Counted from the stretch's first letter, positions 8,256-15,372 are shown. The stretch is DNA of 36,350 nt from Neorhizobium sp. SHOUNA12A (GCF_023006505.1 NZ_JALBGV010000062.1:1-36350), one strand, 5' to 3'. Numbers and translations: made by a program. Notes: generated by a model from the sequence alone, not told the origin.

Positions 8256-9444
8256 GGGAGATGCGGATAATCCTGCCGGCTTCGGCGGTCAATCTCATGT
8301 CCTTCCCGCATCCGCCGATCTCGTCATCCTGGGCGGCGGCATCATGGGCCTCTGGGCGGCGGTCAAGGCCGAGCGACTCGGCATCCGCACCCTGCTTGTC
8401 GATGCCGGCTCGTTGGGGCAGGCGGCAAGCGGCGGGCTCTTGGGCGCCCTGATGCCGTATATGCCCGATAAGTGGGACGACAAGAAGCAGTTCCAGTTCG
8501 ACGCGCTCCTATCGTTGGAAGACGAAATCGCTGAGCTCGAAGCCGAGACGGGCATGGCCTGTGGCTACCGCCGCTCCGGCCGACTGATTCCGTTGCCGAA
8601 GCCGCACTTACGCAAGATCGCGCTCGGCCATTCGGCCGATGCGGAAGCCTGCTGGCGGCGCGGTGACCGTCGTTTCCATTGGCATGTGCTCGACCGCCCG
8701 CCGCAAAAAGGCTGGCCGGATGCCTCCTTCGCAGCTGCCGGACTGGTGCATGACACGTTTGCCGCCCGGGTTTCGCCGCGGGGTCTCGTATCGGCTCTCG
8801 CGGCCTTCCTGCGTAGGGCCGGCAATGTCCGAATCGTCGAAGGCCTGGAGGCCGAAACGGTAGATCCAGCCGCTAATAGGATTATATTCCGTGGCGGCGA
8901 AAGTGTTGCCTTCGGCCAGTGCATCGTCTCGGCCGGCCACCGGTCCTTTTCTCTGCTTCAAGGCGTCTCGCCGCCGCTGAAACATCCGATCGGCCAGCCG
9001 GTCAAGGGGCAGGCGGCGCTGCTCAAGGCCGATATCGATCCGTCTCTGCCGGTGATCTTCCTGAACGGCCTTTACCTGGTCGCCCATGAGGGCGGTCACG
9101 TGGCGGTCGGCAGCACCAGTGAGGATATGTTCGAAGATCCGTACTCGACCGATTCCCAGCTGGATGAACTGATCGCGCGCGCCCGGTCGCTCGTGCCGGC
9201 CCTGGCGCAGGCCCCCGTCGTCGAGCGCTGGGCGGGATTGCGGCCGAAGGCGATCGGCCGCGATCCGATGGTCGGCGCGCATCCCGATCACGCCCGAGTG
9301 ATCGCGCTCACAGGTGGCTTTAAGGTGAGTTTCGGTATCGCGCATAGGTTGGCGGATGCGGCGCTCAATGCCGTGAATGGCCGGGAAATGCGGCTTCCGG
9401 CGTCATTTACGCTCACCAGTCATCTTGCCGTCGCCTCGCGTTAA
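8254..9444 (+). CDS. FAD-dependent oxidoreductase, DAO family (possible MnmC1-type partner of MnmD)
   Basis: 396-residue flavoprotein of the D-amino-acid/glycine oxidase fold. The dinucleotide-binding motif ILGGGIMGLWAA lies near the N-terminus, followed by ASGGLLGALMPYMP, and the C-terminal segment ERWAGLRPKAIGRDPMVG is typical of DAO enzymes. The family oxidises amines; the exact substrate cannot be read from sequence. Divergent pairing with mnmD suggests it could remove the carboxymethyl group from cmnm5U34, as the C-terminal half of E. coli MnmC does. A glycine-oxidase-like role is the alternative. The ATG at 8254 shares two bases with the mnmD ATG on the other strand, and there is no later in-frame ATG before the FAD motif. 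The gene ends in a terminator hairpin whose loop contains the stop codon. Confidence 0.85.
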   Translation: MGDADNPAGFGGQSHVLPASADLVILGGGIMGLWAAVKAERLGIRTLLVDAGSLGQAASGGLLGALMPYMPDKWDDKKQFQFDALLSLEDEIAELEAETGMACGYRRSGRLIPLPKPHLRKIALGHSADAEACWRRGDRRFHWHVLDRPPQKGWPDASFAAAGLVHDTFAARVSPRGLVSALAAFLRRAGNVRIVEGLEAETVDPAANRIIFRGGESVAFGQCIVSAGHRSFSLLQGVSPPLKHPIGQPVKGQAALLKADIDPSLPVIFLNGLYLVAHEGGHVAVGSTSEDMFEDPYSTDSQLDELIARARSLVPALAQAPVVERWAGLRPKAIGRDPMVGAHPDHARVIALTGGFKVSFGIAHRLADAALNAVNGREMRLPASFTLTSHLAVASR

Positions 9445-9456
9445 ACGCGAGTTTTC
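9435..9456 (+). terminator. Rho-independent terminator enclosing the stop codon
   Basis: CTCGCG (9435-9440), loop TTAAA, CGCGAG (9446-9451), then TTTT. The TAA stop (9442-9444) of the oxidoreductase gene lies in the loop. Confidence 0.8.
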
Positions 9457-9567
9457 GGTCCTCCGCGTCGTTATTCTGTCATGCAAATCACTTAACCCCC
9501 ACGGCAGGGATTGTTGAGCAATGCGTAAAACACGGGGTTGCTGAAAAGGACGTTCAGAAGGTGACGC

Positions 9568-10275
9568 ATGCGCTATGCCATTCATTTCACGCCTCCGGCG
9601 CATGATCCGCTGACGGTCGCTGCCGCCCAGTGGCTCGGCCGCAACGCCTTTTCAGGCGAAGCGACGGAGCCGCCGGCAATCCGTGGCATCGGCATTCACG
9701 ACATTGCTTTCAACACCGCGCTGCCACGCCGCTACGGTTTCCACGCGACGCTGAAGGCGCCGTTCCGCTTGGCACCCGACGTGACCGAACCGATGCTGCT
9801 GCGCCATCTGATGCGGTTTGCCGGCACCCACAGCCCTTTCGAACTGCCGAAGCTCGAAGTCGTGCGGCTCGGCAACTTCTTCGGCCTGGCGCCGGTCGTT
9901 CCTTGCGATACCGTCCGGTTCCTGGCTGCTTCCGTGGTCCAGGAGTTCGACAATTTCCGCACGCCATTGTCGGAAGCCGAGCTGGAGCGCAGCGATTCTG
10001 GCGATCTCTCGGCGCCGCAATTCGCCAACCTGCATCGCTGGGGCCACCCTTATGTGATGGACGAGTTCCGTTTCCACATGACCCTGACCGGCCCGCTGTC
10101 GCTGGTCGAGATGCCGCGTTTCGACCTGGCGCTGCGCGATTATTTCGAACCCTATCTGAAAAAGCCGGTCGAGATCGCCAATCTGGCGCTCTTCATCGAG
10201 GAGGAGCCCGGCGCGCCCTTCCTGGTGCATTCGCTGCATCCGATGGGCCGCGTGGCGGCGCGCAAGATCGCCTGA
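9568..10275 (+). CDS. DUF1045 family protein (2H-phosphoesterase-like, phosphonate-operon type)
   Basis: 235-residue protein matching the family often found in phosphonate (phn) operons. Two histidine motifs of the 2H phosphoesterase superfamily are visible: HAT in YGFHATLKAPF (about residues 55-65) and HMT in FRFHMTLTGPL (about 168-178). This suggests activity on a cyclic or linear phosphoester, but the family's true reaction is not established. Here no phn genes are adjacent. It stands alone between the FAD oxidoreductase (terminator at 9435) and an AraC-type regulator. The ATG at 9568 follows an AAGGTGACGC purine signal. Proline and phenylalanine residues around both His motifs fit the family. 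Confidence 0.85.
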   Translation: MRYAIHFTPPAHDPLTVAAAQWLGRNAFSGEATEPPAIRGIGIHDIAFNTALPRRYGFHATLKAPFRLAPDVTEPMLLRHLMRFAGTHSPFELPKLEVVRLGNFFGLAPVVPCDTVRFLAASVVQEFDNFRTPLSEAELERSDSGDLSAPQFANLHRWGHPYVMDEFRFHMTLTGPLSLVEMPRFDLALRDYFEPYLKKPVEIANLALFIEEEPGAPFLVHSLHPMGRVAARKIA

Positions 10276-10301
10276 CATTCAGGTGCCTCTGGCTTCCGGC
10301 G

Positions 10302-10317
10302 TCACTTTTGTTCAAGA
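10302..10317 (+). promoter_or_regulatory. 16-bp element, copy 1, in the araC-type promoter
   Basis: TCACTTTTGTTCAAGA. An almost identical 16-mer (15 of 16) recurs at 11207-11222 in front of azlC. The spacing to the -10-like TATACT at 10337 places it at about -35. Likely operator of the AraC-type regulator encoded between the two copies (inference). Confidence 0.6.
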
Positions 10318-10336
10318 GCGATGGTCGCCGATCTGC

Positions 10337-10342
10337 TATACT
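10337..10342 (+). promoter_or_regulatory. -10-like TATACT of the araC-type gene
   Basis: TATACT lies 6 bp upstream of the ATG at 10349, so transcription would begin at or next to the start codon. No Shine-Dalgarno sequence is present, which suggests a leaderless mRNA. Confidence 0.5.
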
Positions 10343-10348
10343 TTTTCC

Positions 10349-11206
10349 ATGGAGAATATCTCGCAGGAACAGGCCACCGACCACATGCCGCTGATGCCGG
10401 CAGAGGTGACCCGTTTCTGGCGGGACGATCGCTTTGGCGGCATGGAATGCCTGCGCGCGACGTTTCTCACCCACGAATTCGCGCCGCATGCGCATGATAC
10501 GTTCAGTATAGGTGCGATCGAGCAGGGCATGCAGGTTTGCACCATCAAGGGCAGCCGTGAAAGCGCTGGGCCGGGCGGGCTCTACCTGATCAATCCGGGC
10601 GAGACACATGACGGTGCGCCTCGGGGCGGCGGGTATCGCTACCGGATGATCTATCCGGATGTCGCACTGCTTCGCGAGATACTCGAAGACGTCACCGGCA
10701 AACCCTTCCAGGGCACGCCCGCCTTCGGCATCCAGCTCCTCCACGACCAGGCGCTCGCCGACGCTTTCCACCAGGCGCACCGGACGCTGGAAGAAGGCTC
10801 CGGCGCGCTCGAAACCAGCCAGGCGATGTTCCTGGTGCTCGACGCGATGTTCCGCCGTCACGGCAGTTCGATCATCGTACCGGCCGATACGACGGAGCGC
10901 ACCGCCGTGCGCCAGGCCCGCGACTACCTCACCGAGAATTTTGCTTGCGATGTCGGGCTGGAGGAACTTGCGACCGTCGCGGGTCTCAGCCGCGCTCACC
11001 TTATCCGCGCGTTCCGCAAGGAATTCCACATCACGCCGCATTCCTTCCTCACCGACATCCGCATCCGAGCGGCCCGCAAGCGCTTGAGGGAAGGCGGCCA
11101 GCCGGCCGAGATCGCGCTCGAATGCGGTTTTGCCGACCAGGCGCATTTCACCCGGCACTTCAAGGCCCGCACGGGGCTGACGCCGGGGCAATACCGGGCT
11201 CGCTGA
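10349..11206 (+). CDS. AraC family transcriptional regulator
   Basis: 285-residue regulator with an N-terminal cupin-like effector domain (EFAPHAHDTFSIGAIEQG, then LINPGETHDGAP) and a C-terminal double helix-turn-helix domain. The latter includes LEELATVAGLSRAHLIRAF and the second helix region IALECGFADQAHFTRHFK, ending in GLTPGQYRAR. The frame opens at 10283, but the upstream part overlaps the promoter element, so the ATG at 10349 is preferred. It lies directly upstream of azlC-azlD in the same direction. The 16-bp element in front of both units suggests autoregulation and control of the exporter. Effector unknown; an amino acid is a reasonable guess from context. Confidence 0.92.
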   Translation: MENISQEQATDHMPLMPAEVTRFWRDDRFGGMECLRATFLTHEFAPHAHDTFSIGAIEQGMQVCTIKGSRESAGPGGLYLINPGETHDGAPRGGGYRYRMIYPDVALLREILEDVTGKPFQGTPAFGIQLLHDQALADAFHQAHRTLEEGSGALETSQAMFLVLDAMFRRHGSSIIVPADTTERTAVRQARDYLTENFACDVGLEELATVAGLSRAHLIRAFRKEFHITPHSFLTDIRIRAARKRLREGGQPAEIALECGFADQAHFTRHFKARTGLTPGQYRAR

Positions 11207-11222
11207 TCACTTTCGTTCAAGA
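11207..11222 (+). promoter_or_regulatory. 16-bp element, copy 2, upstream of azlC
   Basis: TCACTTTCGTTCAAGA, starting immediately after the stop codon of the AraC-type gene and matching the element at 10302 at 15 of 16 bases. It is followed at the same distance by a weak TAAGAC -10-like hexamer (11242-11247). Confidence 0.6.
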
Positions 11223-11246
11223 CGGCTATCCACTTGATCTTTAAGA

Positions 11247-11270
11247 CCTCCGCTTCCAACGGAGGTTTTT
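11247..11270 (+). promoter_or_regulatory. Shine-Dalgarno-sequestering, terminator-like hairpin before azlC
   Basis: CCTCCG (11247-11252), 7-nt loop, CGGAGG (11260-11265), then TTTTT. The right arm holds a perfect GGAGG ribosome-binding site 8 nt before the GTG start at 11274. The structure could end transcription from upstream or block azlC translation when folded. Confidence 0.7.
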
Positions 11271-11273
11271 GAC

Positions 11274-11981
11274 GTGAATGGCAATGCAAGGTTTCAAGAC
11301 TTCCTCGGGGGCATGCGGGCGATCTCGCCACTGATCGCCGCAGTCATTCCGATCGGCCTCGTTTTCGGCGCGGTTGCGGCCACGAAAGGCCTGTCGCCGG
11401 CCGAGGCGGGGTTGATGAGCGCGCTGGTATTCGCCGGCGGCTCGCAGTTCGTAGCGATGGATATCTGGACCCATCCGGCCTCCTGGACCGGTGTCGGGTT
11501 TGCAGCCCTGCTCGTTAACATCCGCCACGTGCTGATGAGCGCCTCGCTCGGTATCAGAATGGATGGTTTCGGCCAACCGGCGCGCCATCTCTCGATGCTG
11601 TTCCTCGCCGACGAGATTTGGGCGATGGCAGAGTTCCGGGCCAAGGTGGCGCGGCTGACGCCCGCCTGGTTCGCCGGCCTCGCCATGCCCTTCTATCTCG
11701 CCTGGGTACTCTCGGGGCTGGCTGGTGCCGCCCTCGGCGCCTTTCTCGGCGACCCGGTGGTGCTCGGGCTCGACTTTGCCTTTCCAGCCGTCTTCATCGT
11801 GCTGGTCATGGGTTTCTGGAAAGGGCCTGAAACCGGCGCCGTGCTGCTCGCGAGCGGCGCGGCCGCCGTCGCCACCCAACATTTCGTGCCGGGCGTCTGG
11901 TATATCGCTGCCGGTGCTATCGCCGGCCTTTCGGCCGCCATGGTGACCGGCAAAAACGGTGAGGTAGAGGTGACGCCATGA
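11274..11981 (+). CDS. azlC: AzlC family branched-chain amino acid exporter, large subunit
   Basis: 235-residue polytopic membrane protein, large subunit of the AzlCD exporter that moves branched-chain amino acids (and analogues) out of the cell. The N-terminal helix ISPLIAAVIPIGLVFGAVA, the motif FAGGSQFVAM, the segment NIRHVLMSASL and four or more further hydrophobic helices fit AzlC. The start is GTG at 11274, supported by the GGAGG 8 nt upstream and by the FQDFLGGMRAISP N-terminus usual in the family. The stop overlaps the azlD start (ATGA), so the two subunits are probably translationally coupled. Control by the upstream AraC-type regulator and by the leader hairpin is inferred. Confidence 0.93.
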   Translation: MNGNARFQDFLGGMRAISPLIAAVIPIGLVFGAVAATKGLSPAEAGLMSALVFAGGSQFVAMDIWTHPASWTGVGFAALLVNIRHVLMSASLGIRMDGFGQPARHLSMLFLADEIWAMAEFRAKVARLTPAWFAGLAMPFYLAWVLSGLAGAALGAFLGDPVVLGLDFAFPAVFIVLVMGFWKGPETGAVLLASGAAAVATQHFVPGVWYIAAGAIAGLSAAMVTGKNGEVEVTP

Positions 11982-12280
11982 CTGTTGATCTCGCCACGCT
12001 CATTGCCATCCTCGCCATGGCGGCTGCGACCGCGCTTACCCGGTTGAGCGGCCTCGTGCTCATCCGCCACGTCTCGCTCGAAGGCGGCCGCCGCAAGGCG
12101 ATCGAATCGATCCCGCCGGCAGTTCTGATGGCTGTCGTCGCGCCGACCGCTTTTGCGACCGGGATTGCCGAAACCTTGGCCTGCGCCGTGACTGCTTTTG
12201 CGGCACTTCGCCTGCCGATGCTCGTTTCCGTGGCACTCGGGGTCGCCTCAGTCGCGATCCTTCGGGCGCTCGGCCTCTAA
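11978..12280 (+). CDS. azlD: AzlD domain protein, small subunit of branched-chain amino acid exporter
   Basis: 100-residue hydrophobic protein with about four membrane helices, the small partner of AzlC. It overlaps azlC by 4 nt (ATGA). The family pattern TRLSGLVL near residue 20, SIPPAVLMAVVAP in the middle and Ala/Leu-rich C-terminal helices are visible. Its function depends on AzlC; the pair exports branched-chain amino acids in characterised members. The next gene, puuE, begins 70 nt downstream after a GC-rich hairpin. Confidence 0.9.
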   Translation: MTVDLATLIAILAMAAATALTRLSGLVLIRHVSLEGGRRKAIESIPPAVLMAVVAPTAFATGIAETLACAVTAFAALRLPMLVSVALGVASVAILRALGL

Positions 12281-12301
12281 GCGTCATTTCCATCTCGACA
12301 T

Positions 12302-12330
12302 GGCCGGAAAGGGTGCGCTACCGTCCGGCC
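12302..12330 (+). terminator. Strong stem-loop between azlD and puuE
   Basis: GGCCGGA (12302-12308) pairs with TCCGGCC (12324-12330), with an inner GGT/ACC stem. No T-run follows, so it could be a Rho-assisted terminator, a processing site or an mRNA-stabilising hairpin. Confidence 0.45.
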
Positions 12331-12350
12331 TCATTCGTCGAAGGTGATCC

Positions 12351-13277
12351 ATGCAGGCAAAAGACTATCCGCGCGAACTCGTCGGCTACGGCCGTTCCAC
12401 CCCCGATCCGAAATGGCCGGGCGGCGCTCACGTCGCCGTGCAGTTCGTGATCAATTACGAGGAGGGTGGCGAGAGCTCGATCATGGACGGCGATCCGGCC
12501 TCGGAGAACCTGCTGTCGGAAATCGTCGGTGCCGCGCCCTGGCCGGGCCAGCGCAACCTCAACATGGAATCGATCTACGAATACGGCTCGCGCGCCGGCT
12601 TCTGGCGGCTGTTTCGGATGTTTACCGACCTCAAGGTCCAGACCACCGTCTACGGCGTGACGCTCGCCATGGCCCGCAATCCGGAAGCGGTCTCCGCTAT
12701 GAAGGAGGCCTGCTGGGAAATCGCCAGCCACGGCTACCGTTGGCTGGAATATAAGGATTTCCCGGAGGCAAAGGAGCGCGAGCACATCCTCGAGGCCGTG
12801 CGGCTGCACACCGAGCTCGTTGGCGAGCGCCCCTACGGCATGTACCAGGGCAAGCCTTCCGACAACACGCTGAAACTGGTCATGGAAGAGGGCGGTTTCC
12901 TCTATTCCTCCGACAGTTACGCAGACGATCTGCCTTACTGGGTCAACGGGCTCGACCAGAAGCCCTTCCTGATCATCCCCTATACGCTGGAAACCAACGA
13001 CATGCGGTTTGCGACGCCGCAGGGGTTCAACACCGGCGACCAGTTCTTCACCTATCTCAAGGATGCCTTCGACGTGCTTTACCAGGAGGGCAGGGAAGGC
13101 GCGCCGAAGATGATGTCGGTCGGCCTCCACTGCCGCCTCGTCGGGCGGCCCGGCCGCGCCGCCGCGTTGAAGCGTTTCATCGAATATGTGCTCAGCCACG
13201 ACAAGGTCTGGATCCCGCAGCGTATCGAGATTGCCAGACACTGGCACGAGCATCACAAGCCGGCGGCCGCGCTATGA
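12351..13277 (+). CDS. puuE: Allantoinase PuuE (polysaccharide deacetylase fold)
   Basis: Hydrolyses allantoin to allantoate. PuuE is a metal-independent allantoinase unrelated to the amidohydrolase type and is placed in the polysaccharide deacetylase superfamily. The 308-residue length is standard. Characteristic segments are YGRSTPDPKWPGGAHVAVQF at the N-terminus, NYEEGGE, IASHGYRWLEY near residue 130, YSSDSYADDLPYW, and the C-terminal GLHCRLVGRPGR. The ATG at 12351 has AAGG 7 nt upstream. The gene opens a tightly packed operon: its stop overlaps the uraD start by 4 nt. It acts after UraD in urate breakdown. Confidence 0.94.
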   Translation: MQAKDYPRELVGYGRSTPDPKWPGGAHVAVQFVINYEEGGESSIMDGDPASENLLSEIVGAAPWPGQRNLNMESIYEYGSRAGFWRLFRMFTDLKVQTTVYGVTLAMARNPEAVSAMKEACWEIASHGYRWLEYKDFPEAKEREHILEAVRLHTELVGERPYGMYQGKPSDNTLKLVMEEGGFLYSSDSYADDLPYWVNGLDQKPFLIIPYTLETNDMRFATPQGFNTGDQFFTYLKDAFDVLYQEGREGAPKMMSVGLHCRLVGRPGRAAALKRFIEYVLSHDKVWIPQRIEIARHWHEHHKPAAAL

Positions 13278-13771
13278 CCGCCCGCGGCGATTTCATCCAG
13301 ATGTTCGGCGGCGTGTTCGAACATTCGCCCTTCATCGCCGAACGCGCCTATGACGCCGGTCTGATGCTGGTGCCGCTGACGTCCAAGAGCGTGCATGACG
13401 CGCTGAACTCGATCTTCCGCCGGGCAAGCCGCGAGGAACGCCTCGGCGTGCTGCGCGCCCATCCCGACCTTGCGGGCAAGCTGGCGATCGCCGGCGAACT
13501 GACCGAGGACAGCAAAAAAGAACAGGCCGGCGCCGGGCTGGACCGCCTGAGCGCTGCCGAACACGCCCGCTTCACCGAGCTCAATACCGCCTATACGCAA
13601 AAATTCGGCTTCCCTTTCATCATCGCGGTCAAGGGCCTCACCAAGGACGATATCCTTGCTGCCTTCGAGAAGCGCATCGACAATTCTGCGGACGAGGAGT
13701 TCGACACCGCCACCGCCCAGGTGGAAAAGATCGCGCTCCTGCGTCTGCAATCGCTGCTTCCGGGACATTGA
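13274..13771 (+). CDS. uraD: 2-oxo-4-hydroxy-4-carboxy-5-ureidoimidazoline (OHCU) decarboxylase
   Basis: Converts OHCU, the product of UraH, to (S)-allantoin. The 165-residue protein has the family signature RAHPDLAGKL, whose His is catalytic, then SAAEHARFTELNTAYTQKFGFPFI and the C-terminal EKIALLRLQSLL. The ATG overlaps the puuE stop (ATGA), so the two are probably translationally coupled. The next gene in the same direction is not a purine gene but the antitoxin mntA, 68 nt downstream. Confidence 0.94.
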   Translation: MTARGDFIQMFGGVFEHSPFIAERAYDAGLMLVPLTSKSVHDALNSIFRRASREERLGVLRAHPDLAGKLAIAGELTEDSKKEQAGAGLDRLSAAEHARFTELNTAYTQKFGFPFIIAVKGLTKDDILAAFEKRIDNSADEEFDTATAQVEKIALLRLQSLLPGH

Positions 13772-13809
13772 GGTCCCGGGCGCTGCTTTCCTCAATCCTC
13801 TCCGTCGCT

Positions 13810-13829
13810 TATACTGGCGATATCAGGAG
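13810..13829 (+). promoter_or_regulatory. -10-like TATACT and ribosome-binding site of the mntA-hepT module
   Basis: TATACT (13810-13815) and AGGAG (13825-13829) precede the mntA ATG at 13840. No clear -35 box was seen. It suggests the toxin-antitoxin pair has its own promoter inside the purine operon. Confidence 0.4.
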
Positions 13830-13839
13830 TGACGCCGCC

Positions 13840-14130
13840 ATGAGACCGTCGGAAGTGCTGGAGAAGAACCGGGATGTCATCCGGGAGATCGTTGCCCGCC
13901 GGCAGGTCTCCAATCCTCGCGTCTATGGCTCAGTGCTGCGCGGCGAAGACCGACCCGACAGCGATCTCGATATCCTGGTCGACCCGTCGCCGACCACGTC
14001 CCTGTTCACGCTCGGCGGACTTCAGGGAGATCTCGAAGAAGCGTTGGGCGTTCCGGTGGATGTCAAGGTTCCGGGGGATTTTCCGCCCAAGATCCGCGAA
14101 CGCATCGTCGCGGAAGCGTTGGCGATATGA
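13840..14130 (+). CDS. mntA: MntA-type nucleotidyltransferase antitoxin (type VII toxin-antitoxin)
   Basis: 96-residue minimal nucleotidyltransferase. The signature GS-x10-DxD is exact (Gly30-Ser31, Asp42, Asp44), and a third acidic residue is likely at Asp74 in PVDVKV. In characterised pairs such as that of Shewanella, MntA neutralises HepT by adding AMP to a tyrosine of the toxin. The frame starts at 13768, but the ATG at 13840 has a proper AGGAG and gives the usual N-terminus. The stop overlaps the hepT start by 4 nt. It lies between uraD and allA, in the middle of the allantoin genes. Confidence 0.92.
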   Translation: MRPSEVLEKNRDVIREIVARRQVSNPRVYGSVLRGEDRPDSDLDILVDPSPTTSLFTLGGLQGDLEEALGVPVDVKVPGDFPPKIRERIVAEALAI

Positions 14131-14489
14131 GTGCAGAGCGTCTCGAAGCCTATCTTGATCGGATGGTCGTCACTGGAAACAAGGCCGTCAGATATGTCTC
14201 TGGCCTGGATCGCGAGGCCTTTCGGCTTGATGAAATCAAGCAGGATGCGGTGATCGCCAACATCATGGCGATCGGCGAATGCGCGACCAAGATCATGGAG
14301 CGTTTTCCGGATTTCGTCGTCGAGCATCCGGAGATCCCGTGGAGAGACATCCGCGACATGCGCAACCGCATCGCACATCAGTATTTTCACCTGGATATCG
14401 GCACGGTCTGGTTGACCGTCGATCGGATGATCCCGGAACTTCTCTCCCAGCTCGACTCCCTGCGCAACTGGCGTGCTCAGGGTGAATGA
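14127..14489 (+). CDS. hepT: HepT-like HEPN ribonuclease toxin (DUF86)
   Basis: 120-residue all-helical HEPN protein. The active-site motif R-x4-H-x-Y is present as Arg79 to His84 and Tyr86 in RNRIAHQY. Arg and His form the RNase site, and the Tyr is the residue AMPylated by MntA in known systems. IMAIGECATKI is the conserved central helix. Translational overlap with mntA (ATGA) and the antitoxin-first order fit type VII modules. The intact motif suggests an active toxin. It is followed after 29 nt by allA in the same direction. Confidence 0.92.
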   Translation: MSAERLEAYLDRMVVTGNKAVRYVSGLDREAFRLDEIKQDAVIANIMAIGECATKIMERFPDFVVEHPEIPWRDIRDMRNRIAHQYFHLDIGTVWLTVDRMIPELLSQLDSLRNWRAQGE

Positions 14490-14518
14490 CTGAAGCAGAA
14501 TGATCGAAGGCGAATGAA

Positions 14519-15019
14519 TTGACCGAATATCTGGAAATCCTGCCCCTTACCAAGCAAGCCTTCGCGCCTTTCGGCGATGTCATCGAGGCCGATCCGGCGA
14601 CCATGCGGCTGATCAATGGCGGGACGACCGAACGCTATCATGCGCTCGCAGAGCCAGTCGTGATCGGCGAGCCGGAGCGGCTGATCTTCAGCATCTTCCG
14701 CAGCAAGCCGCGGCAGTTCCCTTACGCGATCACCATGATGGAGCGGCATCCTTTCGCCAGCCAGAGCTTTTCGCCGATCTCCGGCCAGCCGTTCCTGATC
14801 GCTGTTTCGGATGACGAAGGCGGTCGGCCGGGCAAACCGCAGGTCTTTCTCGTGCAGCCGCATCAGGGCGTCAATTATTTCCCCAATTCGTGGCATCATC
14901 CGCTGATGGCGATCGGCGCCGTCAGCGATTTCCTGGTGGTGGACAGGGATAATACCTCCGCGAACTACGAGGAAGCGTTCTTCGAGACCCCGTATCTCAT
15001 CGCGGAGCCAAGCCTATGA
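14519..15019 (+). CDS. allA: Ureidoglycolate lyase
   Basis: Splits (S)-ureidoglycolate into glyoxylate and urea, the last nitrogen-releasing step of the ureide pathway. The 166-residue protein shows family segments LTKQAFAPFGDVIE at the N-terminus, MMERHPFASQSFSPI and a C-terminal YFPNSWHHPL metal/substrate region. The start is TTG at 14519 (GAAGG 9 nt upstream), as no suitable in-frame ATG precedes the conserved N-terminus. The stop overlaps the uraH start by 4 nt. Its substrate would come from allantoate, but no allantoate amidohydrolase gene is in the window. Confidence 0.92.
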   Translation: MTEYLEILPLTKQAFAPFGDVIEADPATMRLINGGTTERYHALAEPVVIGEPERLIFSIFRSKPRQFPYAITMMERHPFASQSFSPISGQPFLIAVSDDEGGRPGKPQVFLVQPHQGVNYFPNSWHHPLMAIGAVSDFLVVDRDNTSANYEEAFFETPYLIAEPSL

Positions 15020-15372
15020 CAGGCCTCACCACCCATGTCCTCGACACCGCCAGCGGTACGCCTGCGGAGGGGCTTTCGATCGATCTCTACCGGCTGAACG
15101 GTGAGGCTCGCGAAAAACTGCAGACTGTCGTCACCAATAGCGACGGCCGCGTCGATGGCGGGCCGATCCTGATCGGCGAGACCTTTCTTGCCGGCGAATA
15201 CGAACTGGTTTTCCATGCCGGCGCCTACCTTCGAGCCCGCGGCGTTGCCTTGACCGAGCCGCCCTTTCTCGACGTGATCCCGATCCGTTTCGGCATTTCC
15301 GACACGACGGCGCACTATCACGTGCCGCTGCTGCTTTCGCCCTACGGTTATTCCACCTATCGGGGGAGCTGA
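15016..15372 (+). CDS. uraH: 5-hydroxyisourate hydrolase (transthyretin-like)
   Basis: Hydrolyses 5-hydroxyisourate to OHCU, directly after urate oxidation. The 118-residue protein begins with TTHVLDTASGTPA and ends with the hallmark YRGS; HYHVPLLLSPYGYSTY precedes it. These carry the conserved His and Arg residues of the family active site. It overlaps allA (ATGA) upstream and shares one base with the metallophosphoesterase start downstream (TGATG), so all three are probably co-translated. Confidence 0.95.
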   Translation: MTGLTTHVLDTASGTPAEGLSIDLYRLNGEAREKLQTVVTNSDGRVDGGPILIGETFLAGEYELVFHAGAYLRARGVALTEPPFLDVIPIRFGISDTTAHYHVPLLLSPYGYSTYRGS

